Source: a virus
Reading direction: 5' to 3' (one strand)
Length of the DNA stretch: 42,453 nt
IMG/VR virus record: IMGVR_UViG_3300025929_000026
Span: 1-42,453 of that record
Shown here piece by piece: positions 37,197 to 42,453 of the stretch. Position numbers and translations under genes: made by a program. Under the pieces are notes generated by a model. The model worked only from the letters and a program-made list of their open reading frames with translations. It was not told where the DNA came from and did no database searches. Position 1 is the first letter of the stretch. Each line of letters starts with the position of its first letter.

Positions 37197-37384
37197 TGTC
37201 GCACCGCAAAGTCTACGTCGCGCGCCACAAGAAGAAAATCGGCCACATCGAAAAAGGTGGCTTCCACCGATGGCTCGGCAAGCCCGAATCGGAACCGATT
37301 ACCGCCGCCGATATCGCGAAAGGCAAAGCAGCTGGCGGACACGCTGAGAAAATGGCCGTGTTCGCGGAGAATTTTGCCCATTAA
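37196..37384 (+). CDS. Small basic protein with HRKVYV motif, before the terminase
   Basis: This 62-residue protein begins MSHRKVYVARHKKKIGHIEK, repeating the HRKVYV motif of the 36516 gene. The rest is GGFHRWLGKPESEPITAADI and an Ala/Gly helix. It overlaps the previous stop by one base (TAATG) and the terminase start by 11 bases. Small basic proteins here may help terminase or head assembly. Confidence 0.65.
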   Translation: MSHRKVYVARHKKKIGHIEKGGFHRWLGKPESEPITAADIAKGKAAGGHAEKMAVFAENFAH

Positions 37385-39149
37385 GGTTTCCGAGCGGTTC
37401 ACGCAGGCGATCGAAGCATACGTTGCCAAAATCGGTGGCAAGAAGGAGTATCACGCCCGGCGCCGCCAATGCCAGACCGACCTAAAGTTTCTCTCGACAG
37501 AAATTTTTCACCGGGATTTCTTCGAGGCTACGCATCGGCCCGTCATCGATTTCTTCCTGAAGAAAACGCCATTCCTTCCGGCGTTCCAGCAGGGCTCGAC
37601 ATACACGCTGGCGGAATTTCAGGCGGCAATCGCGAATCTAGAAACATTGGAGCGGCGCAAGGGGATTCTGCTCTACCCCAGAGGCAATTTTAAATCCAGC
37701 TTCGATGCCGATGACATCTGCCAGTACATCATCTGCTATCCCGACATTCGCATTCTCATCATGGTCGGTGAATCGAGCCTCGGAGAAGCGTTCGTCCCTG
37801 AAATCAAAGAGCGTTTCGTCCTGCAAGAGAAGGCTATCCCGACCGAGTTTCAACTTCTGTTCCCAGAATTCGTGATTGATACCGAGGCCGACAAGGACCG
37901 CGGAGGTGCTCAGGAATACTGGTGTCCGGCGAGACGCATCAAGCAGGTAGCGCCCACGCTCGGCTCCATCTCCATTCTCGGATCATCGTCGGGCCATCAC
38001 TGCGATGTGTTCAAGTGCGATGACGTAGTGACCGATACCACGCCGATCGAGACTTCGATGTCGCGCAACAAGCTGGTGCGCAAGTTCGTGACGACGGCGA
38101 ACCTGCTCGACCCGCACGGCGTGCTGGAACTTATCGGTACCCGTTACCACGAGGAGGACTTGTACGATCATGTGCGCACGATCCTCAAGAACTGCCGGTA
38201 TCTTTGTGGTTCCTCGTGGACAGCCCTTCCGCACGCGCGTCATAAGAAACTTAAAGAGCTTACTGAAGGCGATGTGGTGCTCCTGTTTCCCGAGCGACAG
38301 GGCTTTGCGTTCCTTCGAGAGAAACTTCTGCTCGATGAGGACACCTTCTGCCTCCAGCAGCTCAACGATCCCAAAAAAGTCGGGCTCAGCGTCAAGTTCC
38401 GAATCGAAGACCTCCGCGCAGCAACTACGCGTATCCCGCAGAACCCATCGTTCCGAAGGTACAACTTTTGGGATGTAGCGACGACGAACTCCGAAGGCTC
38501 GGACTACACCGCCGGCGGCTGTTTGCTCGTCGATACCACCAAATGGATTGCATATCTCCATCACTTCATCATGGAGAAATACACGCCATCGGAACTGGCC
38601 TATCAGATTGCAAAGATGGCCAAGGAAACCAATCCAGAACGCGTGATGTTCGAGCGCTACACCGCGACCAACGCCTGCTGGCTTGAGCAGGAAGTGCGCA
38701 AGATAGGAGTCAGCTGGGGCTATGAAATCCCAATCCACACGATCAAAGTCGATAAAACCAAAGGCGCGAAAGGTCCTAGAATTTGTGGTTTGGAGCCCCT
38801 CATTAGAGGTGGACGACTATACTTTTCGAACTTGCTACCCAATCTGGACTCGCTCTTTAAGCAGTTCACCGACTTTACGGGCGTACCCCATCCAAAGAGA
38901 AACGATGACGGCCCAGACATGCTTTCGTTCCTCCGTCTTGTGATGCCCATGACCGGCATTGACATGCCGAAGGCGCAAGAGCCGAGCATGAGTTTCGGCC
39001 TGCAAACCATCGACAATTCGAAAGACAACGCCGCATGGATGGCCGCACATGGTAAGGACCCTGCCGTCCGTTCGTTCCTGCGTCCGCCCGCGCCACCGGT
39101 TCAGGTCGCGCCCGTCACGTCTGCACCAGGATATTTCCCCGGCCAATGA
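37374..39149 (+). CDS. terL: Terminase large subunit
   Basis: This 591-residue protein starts at TTG 37374 behind CGGAGAAT; longer frames run through the preceding gene. The ATPase half has a Walker A-like loop YPRGNFKSS (residues 101-109) and Walker B DVFKCDD (211-217). The nuclease half has NFWDVATT near 365 and DDGPDMLSF near 511, plausible acidic metal ligands. The Walker A lacks the usual GxGK glycine pair. It translocates phage DNA into the prohead and cuts it. It is upstream of the portal gene, as expected. Confidence 0.85.
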   Translation: MPIKVSERFTQAIEAYVAKIGGKKEYHARRRQCQTDLKFLSTEIFHRDFFEATHRPVIDFFLKKTPFLPAFQQGSTYTLAEFQAAIANLETLERRKGILLYPRGNFKSSFDADDICQYIICYPDIRILIMVGESSLGEAFVPEIKERFVLQEKAIPTEFQLLFPEFVIDTEADKDRGGAQEYWCPARRIKQVAPTLGSISILGSSSGHHCDVFKCDDVVTDTTPIETSMSRNKLVRKFVTTANLLDPHGVLELIGTRYHEEDLYDHVRTILKNCRYLCGSSWTALPHARHKKLKELTEGDVVLLFPERQGFAFLREKLLLDEDTFCLQQLNDPKKVGLSVKFRIEDLRAATTRIPQNPSFRRYNFWDVATTNSEGSDYTAGGCLLVDTTKWIAYLHHFIMEKYTPSELAYQIAKMAKETNPERVMFERYTATNACWLEQEVRKIGVSWGYEIPIHTIKVDKTKGAKGPRICGLEPLIRGGRLYFSNLLPNLDSLFKQFTDFTGVPHPKRNDDGPDMLSFLRLVMPMTGIDMPKAQEPSMSFGLQTIDNSKDNAAWMAAHGKDPAVRSFLRPPAPPVQVAPVTSAPGYFPGQ

Positions 39150-39445
39150 ATTTCTGGCGTGAAGTGGAGGAAGGCTCGCTCATCCCATTGGGGTTTTCTT
39201 GCCTCCGAAAATATCCGCAAGCGAAGGCTATCAATCTCTGGCTCGTTTGGCTTACTTGGGGCGGAGCACATCCTCAGCTGATGCATTGCTGGCGGTTCGA
39301 TGGTTTCAAGATTTGTAAAGCCAGATTTACGTGGAAGCCGGAATTTATCCATTTCCCGAACTGGGGATTAGACCCACTTCCGCACGGCACCGTCCACGCG
39401 ATGAAATGGTTGGGTATAGGAATTTCAATTCGAAGCCATGCCTGA
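39146..39445 (+). CDS. Small protein between terminase and portal
   Basis: This 99-residue protein starts with an ATGA overlap and ends inside the portal start. It is rich in Trp and His (NLWLVWLTWGGAHPQLMHCW, FTWKPEFIHFPNWGLDP). It has no membrane signal beyond one weak stretch. I recognise no family. It may be a packaging accessory or a gene inserted between terminase and portal. Confidence 0.6.
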   Translation: MNFWREVEEGSLIPLGFSCLRKYPQAKAINLWLVWLTWGGAHPQLMHCWRFDGFKICKARFTWKPEFIHFPNWGLDPLPHGTVHAMKWLGIGISIRSHA

Positions 39446-41543
39446 AGCGCTAATCGATAAATTCAAACTGTCCGGCCTCGATGCTCCCGTTGAGCGCGAG
39501 CAAATCTCCGTCGATCCCGCCGAGGATGCGCTCGCCAAGCGCAAATATGACGACGAAGCCGCACTCCAGATTCTCAAGCAAGACCTCGAATACGCCGAGG
39601 GCGACAAGCTCAAGCTCGAATACAACCAGATGTGGACGGCGAACGATGAACTCCTGCAGTCGCCGTGGCGCAACAGCTATTACTTCAATCCCGCGCGCGC
39701 TAACGTTCCGCGCTACACGCTCTCGAACATCATCGATGTAGTAGTCACCAAAATCATGGGCGGCCTCTTTTTCGAGGAGACGCCGTTCATGCTGATGGCG
39801 AATCCAAAGCTCGATCAGAAGATGATGTGGGCCAAGGAAGCTGTCGCCTCAACGCAGCTGCGGGAGATGGAATTCTCGAACGAGTGCGAAAAAGGATGGT
39901 ATCAATGCGCCCTGCAAGGCACCCAAATCTACAAATACGGCTGGCTGGATGACACGAAGAAAGTCCCGGTATTCACAGCCGAAGAGGAACCGCAAAAGTT
40001 TTCGACGCCGCTGGGCGACAAGCAACTCGACACGCCGCAATCGGACAATTTTAAGCTGGAATGGGAAAGCAAGGATATTCACCGCCCATGGCTCAAGTGG
40101 CGGGACATTCGCTATCTTGCGATCGCGCCGACATGGAAAGAAGGCGACATCCGCAAGGCTCCATGGGTCTGTGATTCAGAATATGTAACCCTCGACGAGC
40201 TCGATCAGTTGCGCGATGACCCTGATTACGATATTCCCTCGAAGGAAGATTTAGAGTCACTGTTCTTCCCGCCGAATGACCAGCAATCGCCGCCGGGAGA
40301 TGTGACCGAGACACGGCCCACGAACATGCGGGCATGGCTAACGCATTCCGAAGGCCGCGAAGTTAACGACACCGCCGATCCTTACGGGCGCAAGATTCGC
40401 TTTGTAGAGCGCTGGGACAAATACAAAGGCACGACAGCCCTGCAAAATAACAAAGGCTACCTGCTCATCAAGAACAAGAATCACGACTTTGGCGCGGTGC
40501 CATATCTCTCCTCGACGTGGCGGCCACTGCCGTCTTCGGGTTATGGCCAAGGACTCGGCCAGCTCATCGGCCCAGACCAGCAGATTGAAAAGGGCGTACT
40601 CTGCGCATACCTCGACATTCTGGCGTTCATTGCGCGGCCCTCATATCTTCGCGCCAAAACGCTAAATGCGCTGAATCAAGACATAAAAATCGACCTCGGC
40701 ACCGTCACTTCGGTGGAAACAAATGGCGCGCCGATCAGGGATGCATTCCAGCTCCTCGAGCAGCCGAAGGTGGATGCATCACTCGTCGCAGCAATCGAAG
40801 CTGCTAAAAGTTCTGCATCGAACACCTCCGGTGCAAGCGAACTATTCGCATTAGGTAGTACGGTTGGCGCAGGTCGCGGGACTGGCACACGCTCTGGAAC
40901 TGGCGCGCAAAACGTTGGTCAAGCTCAAGCAGGACGCCTCGACGGACCCATGGAGCGTTTCATCCGACAGGTCTTCGTTCCTTGGCTCTACATCATGGAC
41001 GAGATGAATGCGAAGCGCCTGCCCGCGCGTTCGCTCCGTGAAATCCTCGCAGACGACCAAGAGCACGATTACACGAACTTCAATCACATCACCTGGCGCA
41101 ACGCGAAGGTCGAGTATCAGATTCTCGCCGGGGCGCATCTTGGCCCGCGCAAGCAGATGGCGGAATTTATGCCGTTCCTGCAACAGCTGGTGAATACGCC
41201 GCCGATGATGCAGGCTGCGCAGCAGGCAGGACTCATCTTCGACTTCGATGTCTTTATCAATTCGTGGTCACGCTTGGCAGGCTTCCCGCAGCAGCAATCG
41301 TTCTTCCGCAAGATGACCGACGACGAGAAGCAGAAAGCGGAAGCCAATTCACCCGCTGCGGTTCAACAGATGAAGGGGCAGCAGGCGCAACAGCAACTCG
41401 CGCAAAAGGGCGAGCAGGACGAGAACAAGATTGCAGCTCAATCGCAGGGCAGGGCAGCCGAGAAAGTCACTCAGTTGATGCTTGAGAAAACAATGATGCC
41501 GGAAGGCGAGCATCCCACCATCGGCGCAGGATTCGGCGGATGA
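39438..41543 (+). CDS. Portal protein
   Basis: This 701-residue protein lies between terminase and scaffold. Residues 1-90 are charged helix with the clip-region start (YNQMWTANDELLQSPWRNSY). The SPWRN / NIIDVVVTKIMGGLFF segments and later GYGQGLGQLIGPDQQIEKGV, LDILAFIARPSYL and the helical C-terminus (Gln/Ala-rich after residue 600) match podoviral portals. The dodecamer forms the DNA entry vertex. Length is at the upper end of the family (500-725). Confidence 0.85.
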   Translation: MPEALIDKFKLSGLDAPVEREQISVDPAEDALAKRKYDDEAALQILKQDLEYAEGDKLKLEYNQMWTANDELLQSPWRNSYYFNPARANVPRYTLSNIIDVVVTKIMGGLFFEETPFMLMANPKLDQKMMWAKEAVASTQLREMEFSNECEKGWYQCALQGTQIYKYGWLDDTKKVPVFTAEEEPQKFSTPLGDKQLDTPQSDNFKLEWESKDIHRPWLKWRDIRYLAIAPTWKEGDIRKAPWVCDSEYVTLDELDQLRDDPDYDIPSKEDLESLFFPPNDQQSPPGDVTETRPTNMRAWLTHSEGREVNDTADPYGRKIRFVERWDKYKGTTALQNNKGYLLIKNKNHDFGAVPYLSSTWRPLPSSGYGQGLGQLIGPDQQIEKGVLCAYLDILAFIARPSYLRAKTLNALNQDIKIDLGTVTSVETNGAPIRDAFQLLEQPKVDASLVAAIEAAKSSASNTSGASELFALGSTVGAGRGTGTRSGTGAQNVGQAQAGRLDGPMERFIRQVFVPWLYIMDEMNAKRLPARSLREILADDQEHDYTNFNHITWRNAKVEYQILAGAHLGPRKQMAEFMPFLQQLVNTPPMMQAAQQAGLIFDFDVFINSWSRLAGFPQQQSFFRKMTDDEKQKAEANSPAAVQQMKGQQAQQQLAQKGEQDENKIAAQSQGRAAEKVTQLMLEKTMMPEGEHPTIGAGFGG

Positions 41544-41866
41544 GATACGAAATCAAGCTCAGTGAACAGGAAGAATTGTACCTCCAGCAGATCACCATGC
41601 ATCCCGGCTATCCCGTTCTGCTAAAGCTGCTCCAGATGGAGAAATGGGATGCGGTTGCAGAAGCAATGGCCTGCAAGGAATTGAGCATCGAGAAGCGCGC
41701 ACTGGCTCTTACCGATGCCCAGCGCACCGATGTTGTCGTGGGCAGCATCACGCAGCGGCTCGAACGTTTCCGCGAAAGCTCCATGCCGTCGATACAACCC
41801 GAACCTGAGAATGCGCAACATGACCCGCTTTTAGCAGCACTGTTCAGTGAAAGGAACACACACTAA
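41540..41866 (+). CDS. Small head protein between portal and scaffold
   Basis: This 108-residue protein starts with an ATGA overlap. It is helical and acidic (YEIKLSEQEELYLQQITMHP, LLKLLQMEKWDAVAEAMACK) with a C-terminal low-complexity acidic tail. The layout of a short helical gene between portal and scaffold recurs in other podoviruses. It may assist capsid nucleation. Its stop overlaps the next ATG by one base. Confidence 0.65.
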   Translation: MRYEIKLSEQEELYLQQITMHPGYPVLLKLLQMEKWDAVAEAMACKELSIEKRALALTDAQRTDVVVGSITQRLERFRESSMPSIQPEPENAQHDPLLAALFSERNTH

Positions 41867-42453
41867 TGGCGACACAGGTTACTCAACCAGTCGAGCCCGA
41901 AGTAACACAAAACGAACCGGAGAAGGACCCAGAAACCGGAAAATTCATATATCGCTTTCAGCCGCGCGACGAATCGGGGCAATTCATTGGAAAGGAGTAC
42001 AGATTTTTATACTCCGACCACATGGACCTCGTTCGGCAGCTGACGGACAAGAGCGTCAACGAGCAGCGATACATAAATGACCTGAAAACAGGCAAGCGAG
42101 CGCTGACAGGCGACCCTGCTCTGCCGCGAAGCAATTACCAACCAGCGGCGGAGAGTGCCGAAGAAACAGAACGCAGAGAACGAGAGAGCTTTCGGCGCGT
42201 AGCTGAGAAGGAATTCGGCGCTCCGCTCGAGGAAGTCCGTACCGACATTCGAGAAGCCCGCGAGATGCGCGAATACACTCTGGCCAATAGCTGGGCGCTG
42301 GAGAATGAAGCGAATGGCTATTACACTTGCCCGCAGAACGGGCGCGAGATGGCGAAGTACCTAACGGAAAACAAGCTCGCCGTCACTCGCAAAAACTTGG
42401 ATTTAGCTTTTGAAGCGCTGAAGGATACACTCGTATCGAAGCCTCAAGAGCAA
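41866..42453 (+). CDS. Scaffold-like head protein, N-terminal part (continues at 143-397)
   Basis: The frame starts at ATG 41866 (TAATG overlap) and is open to the end of the window. Joined to 143-397 it codes about 280 residues. The first 40 residues are acidic and disordered (EPEVTQNEPEKDPETGKF). Helices follow (YSDHMDLVRQLTDKSVNEQR, ESFRRVAEKEFGAPLEEVRT), then TCPQNGREMAKYLTENKLAV. Helical content and position just before the capsid gene suggest a scaffold. Function is inferred. Confidence 0.8.
   Translation, partial: MATQVTQPVEPEVTQNEPEKDPETGKFIYRFQPRDESGQFIGKEYRFLYSDHMDLVRQLTDKSVNEQRYINDLKTGKRALTGDPALPRSNYQPAAESAEETERRERESFRRVAEKEFGAPLEEVRTDIREAREMREYTLANSWALENEANGYYTCPQNGREMAKYLTENKLAVTRKNLDLAFEALKDTLVSKPQEQ
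42312..42453. repeat. Right copy of the terminal overlap
   Basis: This is the counterpart of 1-142. The three differences (42312, 42315, 42327) are third-position silent changes in the spanning gene. A 126-bp exact match plus silent changes points to a circular assembly drawn from a population with small differences. It implies a genome of 42,311 bp. Confidence 0.95.

Noticed and set aside
1-42453. CRISPR array, insertion sequence, integrase or attachment site
   Set aside because: No regularly spaced repeats with spacers, no transposase or recombinase motif, and no inverted-repeat-bounded element were seen.

Overview
The window is one essentially complete tailed-phage (Caudoviricetes) genome, most likely a podovirus. 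The last 142 bases (42312-42453) repeat the first 142 with only three silent differences, so the molecule closes into a circle (or is circularly permuted) of about 42,311 bp, and one gene runs across the join. GC is moderately high, coding density is very high, and most neighbouring genes overlap by ATGA/GTGA/TTGA. The host is probably Gram-negative, because there is a lipoprotein and Sec-type signal sequences. One signal peptide and an intergenic repeat reminded me of Acidobacteriota, but the host cannot be fixed from the sequence.

Layout of the + strand. Head and packaging genes: 35962-42453 continuing into 2-1466 (decoration-like protein, small head-region proteins, large terminase, portal, scaffold candidate, major capsid protein). 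Neck, tail and ejection genes: 1472-13028, with two tandem gp4-type adaptors, a 1056-residue nozzle with a repeat insertion, fibres and T7-gp14-like internal proteins. Receptor-binding and depolymerase genes: 13308-17386 (fibres, an SGNH hydrolase, a beta-helix tailspike). Lysis and membrane cluster: 17383-20867, closed by a strong terminator. Early genes: 21276-34025, rightward from a divergent control region at 21.1 kb, holding an Erf annealase, RusA, two HNH nucleases, an adenine/cytosine-N4 methyltransferase, a Lar-like protein and many very small zinc-binding or membrane proteins. A modification module (SAM methyltransferase plus TPR-glycosyltransferase) lies at 34001-35918, between the early and head genes.

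Only three small genes are on the minus strand: a zinc-finger protein fired leftward from the control region (20941-21105), and a two-gene membrane-protein operon (12865-13218) lying partly antisense to a virion gene. No DNA polymerase, helicase, primase, RNA polymerase, integrase or classical repressor was recognised. The phage probably uses host replication and transcription and adds its own recombination functions.

The most interesting signals are regulatory. (1) A GTTC-N7-GTTC LexA-type box sits on the early promoter at 21.15 kb and is followed by a long 5'-leader hairpin. (2) A gene-free locus of about 600 bp has its own promoter and stable hairpins (25842-26460) and is a candidate phage noncoding RNA. 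(3) Three sigma70-like promoters each place the -10 box exactly six bases before a start codon, which predicts leaderless mRNAs. (4) The SGNH hydrolase frame has no ordinary start codon upstream of its catalytic serine.
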